Assembly (NCBI RefSeq): GCF_008386575.1
Contig: NZ_VUOA01000021.1
Coordinates: 62,001-126,000, forward strand
DNA from: Salinarimonas soli
GTDB taxonomy: Bacteria > Pseudomonadota > Alphaproteobacteria > Rhizobiales > Beijerinckiaceae
Reading direction: 5' to 3'
Length of the DNA: 64,000 nucleotides
Both the position numbers and the translations under genes were made by a program. Below are positions 46,467 through 53,928 of this stretch, one piece after another; positions within the stretch are counted from its first letter, which is position 1, and the number at the start of each line of letters is the position of its first letter. Under the pieces are notes generated by a model. That model saw only the letters and a list, made by a program, of their open reading frames with translations. It was not told the origin of the DNA and did not search any database.

Positions 46467-46506
46467 AAAGGCCCGGCGCCGGTACATCCGCGGTCGGCGG
46501 GCCTTT
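46467..46506. terminator. Orphan terminator-like hairpin
   Basis: AAAGGCCCG and CGGGCCTTT form a perfect 9-bp stem with a 22-base GC-rich loop. It lies in the 291-bp region between divergently read genes (46315 minus and 46607 plus), where no terminator is expected, so an unannotated small RNA may end here. Confidence 0.45.
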
Positions 46507-46550
46507 GTGCGCCGGTTGAACCGAACGCCCAGTCAGTATGGGGACGGCTT

Positions 46551-46569
46551 GGTTAACGAATTGTTAACC
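46551..46569. promoter_or_regulatory. GGTTAAC palindrome upstream of small protein gene
   Basis: GGTTAAC-GAATT-GTTAACC is a perfect 7-bp inverted repeat with a 5-base spacer, 38 bp before the start of the 67-residue gene at 46607. It has the shape of a dimer operator; its regulator is unknown. Confidence 0.5.
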
Positions 46570-46606
46570 ATGATCCTAAAAAGCTGTGGGCATGGAGGGA
46601 TCGATC

Positions 46607-46810
46607 ATGCCGACAGAGTCCAAGACACGCCGCGGCGGGGTTCTCGAGCAGGCCCGCCGGCTCGCTAAATCCGGCGCCTACACCTCGGCCGACGCGGTTC
46701 TGGGTGCCCTCCGGGAGATCGACCCGTCGATCGCGTCCTCGCGCTGGTTCAGCGACTTCCGATTCAAGGCGCAGCTCGGCATCCTGTGCGAGCTGGCCAG
46801 GCGGGCGTGA
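46607..46810 (+). CDS. Small hypothetical protein (67 aa)
   Basis: MPTESKTRRGGVLEQARRLA then KSGAYTSADAVLGALREI and RWFSDFRFKAQLGILCELAR. It is helical, soluble and mildly basic, not recognised. The ATG at 46607 follows GGAGGGATCGATC, a strong ribosome site. It is preceded by a palindrome and followed 44 bp later by another small gene, so the two may be one unit. GC content matches the core genome here. Confidence 0.6.
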   Translation: MPTESKTRRGGVLEQARRLAKSGAYTSADAVLGALREIDPSIASSRWFSDFRFKAQLGILCELARRA

Positions 46811-46854
46811 CCGCCCGAACCGTTTCATCGCGATCATTCATTCGAGGTTTTGCC

Positions 46855-46998
46855 ATGGACCACGATTACGAGCCCGACGGCGTCGCCGACGAAACATTCG
46901 ACACCGACGACGCGCCTGTGAGCGAACGCCCGGCCGTCGTGCCCTTCGATCCGCATTTCGGCGCCAAGGTGCGCGACGAGGACTGGAACTGGGCCTGA
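46855..46998 (+). CDS. Small acidic hypothetical protein (47 aa)
   Basis: MDHDYEPDGVADETFDTDDA followed by PVSERPAVVPFDPHFG and AKVRDEDWNWA. It is very acidic, with two Trp near the C-terminus and no hydrophobic helix. GAGGTTTTGCC precedes the ATG. It follows the 67-residue gene on the same strand. No family recognised. Confidence 0.5.
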   Translation: MDHDYEPDGVADETFDTDDAPVSERPAVVPFDPHFGAKVRDEDWNWA

Positions 46999-47024
46999 CG
47001 TCGAGGCGCCCTCTCGGAGCCGCT

Positions 47025-47195
47025 CTAGGCCCGGCTGAAGATCAGCCGGCCGGAGAGCGTCAGGAGCACGGCCAGAAGCATGTAGCCCGCCGCGGCCGTC
47101 GTGCCGGGGTCGAAGCAGTGCGCGCCCGACGTGAGGTGGAGGTGCGAGACCGCCTCGCACGCGCTGATCCCCGCTCCCCTTGCAATCTCGGTCAT
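47025..47195 (-). CDS. Small predicted tail-anchored membrane protein (56 aa)
   Basis: Starts MTEIARGAGISACEAVSHLH and ends in a hydrophobic helix (GYMLLAVLLTLSGRLIFSRA). Its ATG at 47195 follows GAGGGAGGCATCGTG, a strong ribosome site. A single C-terminal membrane segment suggests insertion in the inner membrane. No family was recognised. Its 3' end lies 26 bp beyond the convergent acidic 47-residue gene. This is the first gene at the edge of the gene-poor region. Confidence 0.55.
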   Translation of the reverse strand: MTEIARGAGISACEAVSHLHLTSGAHCFDPGTTAAAGYMLLAVLLTLSGRLIFSRA

Positions 47196-47881
47196 CACGA
47201 TGCCTCCCTCGAGCACGATTGTGTATTGTATGCCATTGAATTGCGAACGATAGGTTACTGCTCGCCGAAAACTGACGGGACGGAAGCCGCTGCCGACCCG
47301 GTGGTCTTCCGGTTACACATGGCCGCTCGCCCGCATCGCCGGACGTTCCGTTCCTGCAAGATGCGCGGTGGATCATGGGCCGGACTGTTCCACGACCTCG
47401 GGAGTTAACCGGCTGCGGCGGTCCTCAGCGGGTGCCCTATAGGCGAGGAAGAGCACGCCGTCCGCATCGTGACGGTCGACCCGGGTAGGAGGAGGGCGGC
47501 GGGGGGAGACGCCAAGTCGGCCCTGACACTGACGGATTGTAAACCGCAGATGCCCCATACATGCGCGACCGCCACCCTACGGCAGCATCCAGCGCGAACG
47601 ATGCCAACCTGCAACGATCACGACTGCTTCCACCCTGCATATTGTCCGTCGCGCGGGATCGGAGGGCGACCTGAGGCACCTTCGGTGAATTCCGGCAGCT
47701 GGAGCCGGTCGGTGCCGTGGCTTCGGTTCCGGCCGCCTTGCAACCTGCGGCGGAGGCGCCGGCCCACCGAGGTCCATGGTCGGCGGGCAGGAGCAGGCCG
47801 TCTCCCCCAGCCCTCGATATCGCATGCCCGGGCCGTTCGCGATTGTACGATAGATCGGATCCTCGCTGGCGTAGCCAAGTC
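47196..47881. other. No gene recognised (686 bp)
   Basis: The stretch before the mannosyltransferase gene has only short overlapping frames in all six readings, with no homology, no strong ribosome sites and mixed base use. It may be a decayed gene region. Promoters for the flanking genes probably lie at its ends. Confidence 0.5.
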
Positions 47882-49153
47882 ATGAGAATAGCAGCCCCAC
47901 TGACCCTCCAGGTCCGCACACGGATCGACCAATCCCTCCTCCTCTTCATCTACGTCTCGATGTGCGTCCTCATCTTCCCGATGATCGCAGGCGACGATCT
48001 CTCGTCGTTGTATTTCGCGGCGCGCTTCATCGCCTTCGGTGAGGTGCAACACGTCTTCAGCTACGACCCCGTTCAGTTTACCGAGGTGGCATCCTCGCGC
48101 TGGGAGCAGGAGGCGGCCGCGACCGGCTTCACCGGCTACATGCACCCATACGTCCAAGCCCCACTCTGGGCGACGATGGTGTCGCCGCTGGCAGCGAGGG
48201 TGTCATTCCCGACATTCAACCTGATCTTCTTCGTCATCCACACCGCGAGCGTCGTTGGCGCGGTCGTGCTGGTCGCGCGGGTTTGGGCGCCCTATCTGCT
48301 GAGGACCTCGTACCTCGGTTTAACTCTGGTCTGCCTGTGCTCCACGCGGCCTCTCTGGGACGCTTTGTACAACAACCAGACCCAGCTCCTTGTCATCCTC
48401 CTCGTTCTTCTCGCGGTCGAGCGCCAAAGGGCCGGCGCATTCACGACCGCGGGGCTTGCGCTGGCGATTGCGACACTCATCAAGGTGACCCCCGTCGCTC
48501 TGGCCGTATATTGGTTGGCCACGGGGCGGCGTAAGGAGGTTGCGATTTGGGCAGGCGCGATGCTGGTCCTGGGTCTCGCCAGCTTGCTCTTGGTCGATCC
48601 AGAGCTGAGCCGCGCTTTCGTTACTCGACTCCGGGATCTGTCGACCGTGCTCGTGATGGGCAACAACAATCAAAGTTTTCCTGTCGTCGCTTATCACCTT
48701 TCGACTGCGACCCCACTGCGATGGCAAGTCGTCACGATGCCGGGGGCATTATCGATCGCGACGACGGCGATCCATATCGGCACTGTTCTCGCCCTGATCT
48801 GGAAGTTCAAGGGATGGCCTGACAAAGAGAGGGACGCAGTCGCCATTCCCATCGTTCTCGTCACGACGATGATCTTGGCTCCAATCGCATGGACCCACTA
48901 TTTTATCACCGTCATTCTCTTCACCCTATGCCTGCCGGCTTTCTTCGGTCACACGAGATCAAGCCGGATCGCGATGGTCACGATCGTACTCGTCTTGGCG
49001 ACTGGCTTCTTCACTGCCACCAGCGGAGGCGCGGAGACATGGACACCGTTCCTCGCCGCCCTGCTTCTGCTTGCCGCGCTCTACCTCGCGCCCCATCCGT
49101 CCAAGTTGCCGGAGGCCGCGCGGCACGCGAGCGTAGCCCCGGTCGGCGCGTGA
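47882..49153 (+). CDS. GT87/DUF2029-type membrane glycosyltransferase
   Basis: A 423-residue integral membrane protein with about ten hydrophobic segments and the family pattern of polyprenol-phosphate mannosyltransferases: SLYFAARFIAFGEVQHVFSY near the N-terminus with the acidic GDDLSS loop, and YNNQTQLLVILLVLLAVERQ followed by LAIATLIKVTPVALAVYW. Such GT-C enzymes take a sugar from a lipid carrier at the periplasmic face. Start ATG 47882. Its base composition is visibly lower in GC than the core genes, and no polysaccharide genes lie beside it, so it may be imported. Confidence 0.85.
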   Translation: MRIAAPLTLQVRTRIDQSLLLFIYVSMCVLIFPMIAGDDLSSLYFAARFIAFGEVQHVFSYDPVQFTEVASSRWEQEAAATGFTGYMHPYVQAPLWATMVSPLAARVSFPTFNLIFFVIHTASVVGAVVLVARVWAPYLLRTSYLGLTLVCLCSTRPLWDALYNNQTQLLVILLVLLAVERQRAGAFTTAGLALAIATLIKVTPVALAVYWLATGRRKEVAIWAGAMLVLGLASLLLVDPELSRAFVTRLRDLSTVLVMGNNNQSFPVVAYHLSTATPLRWQVVTMPGALSIATTAIHIGTVLALIWKFKGWPDKERDAVAIPIVLVTTMILAPIAWTHYFITVILFTLCLPAFFGHTRSSRIAMVTIVLVLATGFFTATSGGAETWTPFLAALLLLAALYLAPHPSKLPEAARHASVAPVGA

Positions 49154-50110
49154 ACCTGCGGGGGTCGCTCGGCATCTCTCCTTGGCGAGCGAGGCGGCTG
49201 CCGCGCCTGATCGATCGCTCATCGCCGGCGACCAGGTCCATCCGGGAAACCAAGTGTCGCGGAGCGCCGGTCGCTCTCCTTACATCGTGCTGACATGCCG
49301 AGATGGGCCGACGGGGAGCGCGTTTCGTGGCACGGACGCAGGCCATCCATTCCACTTGGCTTCCTGCGCCGAGACGAGAGCGACGCGAACGTTGGCCGCG
49401 GGTGCAAGCTCGTTGTTCGATCAGAGGCCGCGCGATCTCGCCACACTATGGATGACCGGGCGTCGGCTTCGGAAGCCGGACGAAAGGTTGTTGCGCCCGC
49501 GCTCCACCGGCACGAGCTGACCCGCGCCCTCACGACCGAACCGGCGACGCCTGTGCCCGAAGGTCTCCCGAACTCCCCGAGAGTACACGGGTCGGCCCCG
49601 AGCCTGACGAGGGCAACCCACGCTCCGTCCGCTCGCGGTCGCGTACCGTGCGGTCGCCGGCGCATGCCCGGGTCTGCCGGCGGCAGTCCGAGGGCGGGTG
49701 TTTGGCCCGCCGCAGTGCCCAACGGGGGAGCCTGACGCAATTGTCGGTTACGGCCAAGTTTGTGCTGGACACCCGTCAGGATTGCGCGTTAGCCTTCCGT
49801 TAAGTCAGGTCCGGCGCCGAGTCGCAAGCCGATCGGCGCTAGCAACAAAGATCACATCAACCATCATGTTGGGGCAGTACCTGCTCCGAAGTCGAGAAGC
49901 TGTGCGCCTATGGCTTATTCCAGACCTTCTAGCTTTGGGGATCGGATTGGCGCAGGAGAGGCCCCAAGCTGCGCGAGACTCCGGCGCGTTTCGCGTCATT
50001 GGCCTCGGCGCTGTCGATATCCTGAATGCCTAAGCAAGCATGTGCCCAGTGGAAGCGATTGTTGTGTATCTCAGCCTGTTTCGCACTGGAGCACCGCTGA
50101 GTCAGGATGA
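49154..50110. other. No gene recognised (957 bp)
   Basis: Frames up to 173 codons exist but give arginine- and serine-rich, low-quality translations with no ribosome sites or homology. Composition drifts from GC-rich to AT-rich toward 50 kb. I see no RNA gene, repeat or transposase motif. Confidence 0.5.
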
Positions 50111-50275
50111 TCAGAACAGTCGCTTCATTTGTGCGTATCTGACTAGAAAATACGACATCATGCCAATCGAACCACTTTGCACATTAAATCCGAAAGCTAA
50201 GAAAAGGAAGCCGACGAGGACGCCCGTTAGGCCGTAAATCCACCAGTGCTTGAGGTCGCCGAAGCCCTTCATCAT
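50111..50275 (-). CDS. Small membrane protein (54-55 aa)
   Basis: Starts MMKGFGDLKHWWIYGLTGVL and continues VGFLFLAFGFNVQSGSIGMM, then SYFLVRYAQMKRLF. One hydrophobic helix spans about residues 13-33. AGGAGACACGA stands before the ATG at 50275 (next ATG 50272). AT-rich compared with the core. Not recognised. Confidence 0.55.
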   Translation of the reverse strand: MMKGFGDLKHWWIYGLTGVLVGFLFLAFGFNVQSGSIGMMSYFLVRYAQMKRLF

Positions 50276-50382
50276 TCGTGTCTCCTGGAGCATCCTATGT
50301 CGAGACAGGTCCCAGCGCTGCTAAGTTGTCGTGCGGGTTGTGTAAACAGTTCTTCAGCGATTGTACATGGAGGAGCTACGTA

Positions 50383-50580
50383 ATGCGCTGGCCGCCTCTG
50401 CCGTCCTATATCGGCCTGCCGACTTTATTGTGGTTCTCTTTTTGTGTTTTGATGTGGATATATTTTCGACATAAAGCAGACTCTCACATAAATCCGGGAT
50501 CAAGTCGTTTCTGGGCTCGATTTTATCTAATAGGATATAATTCAAAGGGATATCGTCTCAACGTAATTGCGTTCCTATAG
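50383..50580 (+). CDS. Small membrane protein (65 aa), AT-rich
   Basis: MRWPPLPSYIGLPTLLWFSF then CVLMWIYFRHKADSHINPGS, ending SRFWARFYLIGYNSKGYRLN then VIAFL. One strong membrane helix (about 10-28). GGAGGAGCTACGTA precedes the ATG. The local sequence is close to half A+T, unlike the core. Diverges from the 54-aa membrane gene at 50275. Not recognised; it may be a phage-like or toxin-like small protein. Confidence 0.45.
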   Translation: MRWPPLPSYIGLPTLLWFSFCVLMWIYFRHKADSHINPGSSRFWARFYLIGYNSKGYRLNVIAFL

Positions 50581-50683
50581 CTGTTTTTAGGTATAGCGGC
50601 TGTGCTTATTATTATGTTTGCGTTCTGAATCGCATCTGATACAGAGGATCTGGGCATGTTCAATCTGACGATCTCGTACGGTT

Positions 50684-51376
50684 ATGGTCTTCGCATTGGC
50701 GGCCCCGGAGTCGCTGCTGGCGCTAGTGTCCTTTTTCAGGCAAGTCCAGTTGATGCCGGCTTCAGTGTGGGCCGGCGACGGCGTGCTCAGCGCGGCGGAC
50801 GCGCGCTGGCGCGAGTTCCGGGTCTGGCAGGACAAGAACCAGAACGGGATCACCGACAAGAACGAGCTGCGCACCCTCGACGAGTGGGGGATCACGGGCA
50901 TCGACCTCAACCCTACGCCGACCAAGCCGGGTGACCCGCATGCCAGCATCATCACCGGCACGAGCACGTTCACCTGGGCCGATGGCCGCAAGGGCATCGC
51001 CGGCGACATGGTGTTCTCGACGGCGCCCTCCAGCGCGGCGGCCGGTGGCGGCACGCCGGTCGCGACGCCCACCAACGGCCCGGTCTACCGGCTGGAGAGC
51101 ACGGCGGCCGACGAGATCCTGAACGGCAGCAACGGCCGCGACACCTTCGTGTTCCGCGAGGGCTTCGGCCACGACGTGATCTCGGTGTTCCAGGGCGGAG
51201 CGGGCCTCGTCGACGTGATCGAGTTCGACCGCAAGGTCATCGCGAGCGTGGACGCGGTGATGCGGGCGGCACATCAGGAGGACCGAGATGTGGTGATCGA
51301 GCTGGATGCCGGCACGATCACCCTGCGCAACCTGTCGCTCGCCTCCCTCCACGCGGACGACTTCGTGTTCGTGTGA
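50684..51376 (+). pseudogene. 3' fragment of an RTX-type calcium-binding secreted protein
   Basis: From about 50765 the frame reads GDGVLSAADARWREFRVWQD then KNQNGITDKNELRTLDEWGI, the EF-hand-like pattern of large RTX proteins, followed by ADEILNGSNGRDTFVFREGF and the C-terminal end LRNLSLASLHADDFVFV typical of type I secretion signals. The first ~27 codons lack homology and the local GC content jumps at about 50760. The protein therefore seems to be only the last ~200 residues of a much larger parent, cut by a rearrangement. No start with a ribosome site fits it, and no secretion genes lie nearby. Confidence 0.7.
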
Positions 51377-51906
51377 GCTGACAACAGGGCGGTGCGAGAA
51401 GACTTTGACACTGCCTTGCTCCGCCCACGCGTGCCGACGACGAGCATCTTCGACGTGCTGCGGGCCGAGCTGTACGTTCCGTATGCCGGCGGCGAGGGCC
51501 AAGACGATCATCTCCAGGACCTCGTGGCGAAGGCGACGGTGGCGGCGTTGCAGGTGCCGGCTGTCGAGGGCAGAAGGGGCCTGCCGGAGCAAACTCGCAT
51601 GAGGTGCGCGATCGCTCCGCGCGATCTCGAGTCGACTCCACCATGGGGATCTACGACCTCGTTCAGGGAGCAGTGTCGAGAAGGGCGGATCCGAGCGAGT
51701 TGGAGGGGGTTCCGGCTATGGCACGTGCAAGCTTCCCCAGATGGCGCCTAATTGCGGCCAAGCAGTGCGCTGACCGTACCCGGCTTGAGCTGCTGGCCTC
51801 GGCTCTTTCAGAAAGATCCCACCCCATGTGGATCGTGCCACCGGCGAGGCGGCCACGGCGAGCCTCGCACCCGCCCAAAAAGCCGCCCTGATGCGTCAGG
51901 TAAAGG
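51377..51906. other. No gene recognised (530 bp)
   Basis: Overlapping frames on both strands give low-quality translations. Nothing resembles a transposase, RNA gene or repeat. It separates the RTX fragment from a short unrecognised frame. Confidence 0.45.
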
Positions 51907-52176
51907 CTAGGCTGGATCTATGCCGGGATCCAACTGAAGTGCGATCTTGGGAGGGCCGTCCGGGAGAACGAAACCGCCGCCATAGAAGTCGCGTGATCCG
52001 CCCTTGCGGAGCGGGCGATACCCGAGGTGCTGCCAGCCGGAGGTTTGGGTTGGTTCAGCCAGCCCGACCGCCGCTTCAGCAACTCGCCTGCGCCACAAGA
52101 AGAAGTCATCGGAGATCTCGCACTTGGAGTGCTCCCGAGGGGACTGGGCGGGCCCCGTAAAAGGCCGTCGTGCCAT
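51907..52176 (-). CDS. Unrecognised 89-aa reading frame
   Basis: Starts MARRPFTGPAQSPREHSKCE, followed by ISDDFFLWRRRVAEAAVGLA and ending IALQLDPGIDPA. The ATG at 52176 is preceded by GGGAGGGGAGC, a strong ribosome site, which is why it is listed. No signal or membrane helix, and no family recognised. It sits in the eroded region and may be a remnant. Confidence 0.35.
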   Translation of the reverse strand: MARRPFTGPAQSPREHSKCEISDDFFLWRRRVAEAAVGLAEPTQTSGWQHLGYRPLRKGGSRDFYGGGFVLPDGPPKIALQLDPGIDPA

Positions 52177-52306
52177 GCTCCCCTCCCGTGTGCCTGCCAA
52201 CCCTGCCGCAGAACTTTGAGTGCTGGAGAGGGGAAGATCCTGCCCGACTGGTTCCGCTCGGCACGCTTAAACAACGTCTCGGGAGTGTCCTCGGTCTTCA
52301 CACCGA

Positions 52307-52782
52307 CTATAAGCCTGCGTAATCGCTGTTCAACAGTCGCAAACCTGCAGCGTGGCGCCTGTTCCTGATTGCTCGGGCGAAAATAGATTGCGCCCTTTGT
52401 GCCTTGTAACCAGCCGCGGCTGCGACACCTACCCCAACAAGCCAAGCGGCGAAACTACCGACGAGCAAGCTGCTGCTGATATTAAGCCTGTCAATGATTG
52501 CCCAAAAAACGACAGAGACGCGGTGGCGGATGCGCCATTTAATATACCTGCTGCCTGGATCAAGCCGAGTTCATATTGAGCTGCTACTTTGTCCAATTCT
52601 AACTCATGGGCTCTATCGGCCTCATAGCGCGCTAGAAAAAGAACCAGCTCCCATCCCGTGTCCCGCTCGTTCGGGATGTCCCGCTCTTCAGCCCCATGCC
52701 CCAGCGCCACATTCTGTACTGGCATGTCTGACGAGCGCCAACCCGTAGCCGTAACGTGACCGCACCTCAGCGACTGAGGCAC
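52307..52782 (-). pseudogene. Frameshifted small membrane-protein gene
   Basis: In one frame from 52782: ERDTGWELVLFLARYEADRA then HELELDKVAAQYELGLIQAA and ILNGASATASLSFFGQSLTG. That frame stops at 52429. A frame shifted by one base continues the membrane helix as LLVGSFAAWLVGVGVAAAAG then YKAQRAQSIFARAIRNRRHA, and ends at 52307. Joined at about 52500, the two make a helix-TM-TM protein, so a 1-base indel has probably broken the gene (or the sequence has an error). The joined protein resembles small conserved membrane proteins of Rhizobiales, from memory. Start uncertain. Confidence 0.55.
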
Positions 52783-52876
52783 CGTGAGCCCACTCGATGG
52801 GCCGCTTGCTTCCGATATGCTTCCGGATTTCCCGAGAGCCTGCGCCCTTGACCCTTACGCGTTAGACGCAGCCCAC

Positions 52877-52909
52877 AAAAAACCCCGCCAAATCATTGAC
52901 TTGGCAGGG
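52877..52909 (-). terminator. Rho-independent terminator after tRNA-Val
   Basis: CCCTGCCAAG/TTTGGCGGGG hairpin followed by six U residues on the minus strand, 9 bp past the tRNA 3' end. Confidence 0.85.
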
Positions 52910-52917
52910 CGGTGGGA

Positions 52918-52992
52918 TGGTGGGCGCGACAGGGATCGAACCTGTGACCCCTTCGGTGTGAACGAAGTGCTCTTCCGCTGAGCTACGCGCCC
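52918..52992 (-). tRNA. tRNA-Val (anticodon CAC)
   Basis: A 75-base cloverleaf including an encoded CCA. Acceptor stem GGGCGCG/CGCGCCC, D-stem GCTC/GAGC, anticodon stem CTTCG/CGAAG around the loop TTCACAC, T-stem ACAGG/CCTGT with TTCGATC. The anticodon CAC reads GUG (Val). Its 3' end faces the AT-richer, gene-poor region at 47-53 kb, the orientation expected of an integration site. Confidence 0.95.
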
Positions 52993-53260
52993 ATCTGAAG
53001 GGGTGAATAGGGGCGCCGGGCGCCTGCGTCAAGCGCTCGTTGCGGGCAGGCGTCGCCGGACCGCGCGCCTCGCCGATCGCGCGGATGCCCGGGCGGTGGC
53101 GGACCCGTTCCACGGCCATATCCGGATGTTTCACGAATTCTTGACCGTGTCTCTTATCGGGACTGCAACAAAGCTTGACCTAAGGTCGGATCAAAGCTTG
53201 GCGGTCGACGTTGTCAACATGACGGCTACGCTTCCAAGCGATCAGATCCGGAGGCCCACC

Positions 53261-53872
53261 ATGCGTCATGTCGCGCTTACCCTTGCAGCCCTGGTCGGGG
53301 CGGCGCTCGTTGCGAGCCCCGCCGCGGCCTACGAAATCGATTCGCTCACCGGCCAGTCCCTCATGGGCTGGGGCGGAACCCGCACGATCGCCGCCCTTCC
53401 GGGGCCGGAGGTCTATCGCCCGCAGGCGAGCGCGGTGGCCCGCCAGGTGGTGCGCTTCGACGGGGGCCATGCTCCCGGCACCGTGGTGGTCTCCACGAGC
53501 CAGCGCCGCCTCTATTACGTTCTGGGCAACGGTCAGGCCGTGCAGTACGGCGTCGGCGTGGGCCGCCCCGGCTTCACCTGGTCCGGCAGCATGCATGTGA
53601 GCATGAAGCGCGAGTGGCCGGATTGGCGCCCCCCGGCGCAGATGCTCAAGCGCCGCCCCGACCTGCCGCGTCACATGAAGGGCGGCGTCGACAACCCGCT
53701 CGGCGCGCGCGCCATGTATCTGGGCTCCTCGATCTACCGCATCCACGGCTCGAACGAGCCCGAGACCATCGGCCAGGCCGTCTCCTCCGGCTGCATCCGG
53801 ATGACCAATGACGACGTGGTGGACCTCTACAATCGCGTGCGCGTTGGCGCCCGCGTCGTCGTCCAGCGCTGA
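53261..53872 (+). CDS. L,D-transpeptidase (YkuD domain)
   Basis: A 203-residue periplasmic protein making or editing 3-3 peptidoglycan cross-links or anchoring outer-membrane proteins. Signal peptide: MRHVALTLAALVGAALVASP, cut near AAAYEI. The YkuD catalytic motif is IHGSNEPETIGQAVSSGCIR with the Cys nucleophile. ATG 53261 follows GGAGGCCCACC; an upstream in-frame start lacks homology. It stands alone, 268 bp from tRNA-Val. Length is normal for the small one-domain type. Confidence 0.92.
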   Translation: MRHVALTLAALVGAALVASPAAAYEIDSLTGQSLMGWGGTRTIAALPGPEVYRPQASAVARQVVRFDGGHAPGTVVVSTSQRRLYYVLGNGQAVQYGVGVGRPGFTWSGSMHVSMKREWPDWRPPAQMLKRRPDLPRHMKGGVDNPLGARAMYLGSSIYRIHGSNEPETIGQAVSSGCIRMTNDDVVDLYNRVRVGARVVVQR

Positions 53873-53878
53873 GGCGCC

Positions 53879-53927
53879 GCTCTCCCCGCGCCGATCGCGG
53901 CTGGTGCCGGATCGGCGCGGGGAGAGC
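53879..53927. terminator. Bidirectional terminator (18-bp perfect stem)
   Basis: GCTCTCCCCGCGCCGATC and its exact inverse GATCGGCGCGGGGAGAGC flank a 13-base loop between two convergent genes, L,D-transpeptidase and phaC. Confidence 0.75.
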
Positions 53928-53928
53928 C

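Noticed and set aside
46455-46520. A 20-codon frame starting MKSERPGAGT inside the orphan hairpin
   Set aside because: It lies in a terminator-like hairpin and is too short with no ribosome site.
49219-49740. A 173-codon minus-strand frame in the gene-poor region
   Set aside because: Serine/arginine-rich translation, no ribosome site and no recognised motif.
51392-51751. A 119-codon plus-strand frame after the RTX fragment
   Set aside because: No start site with a ribosome site, and competing frames on the other strand; no homology.
46900-52917. A copy of the tRNA-Val 3' end as a left attachment site
   Set aside because: I looked for the acceptor/T-stem sequence near the left boundary by eye and did not find it, so no att sites are claimed.
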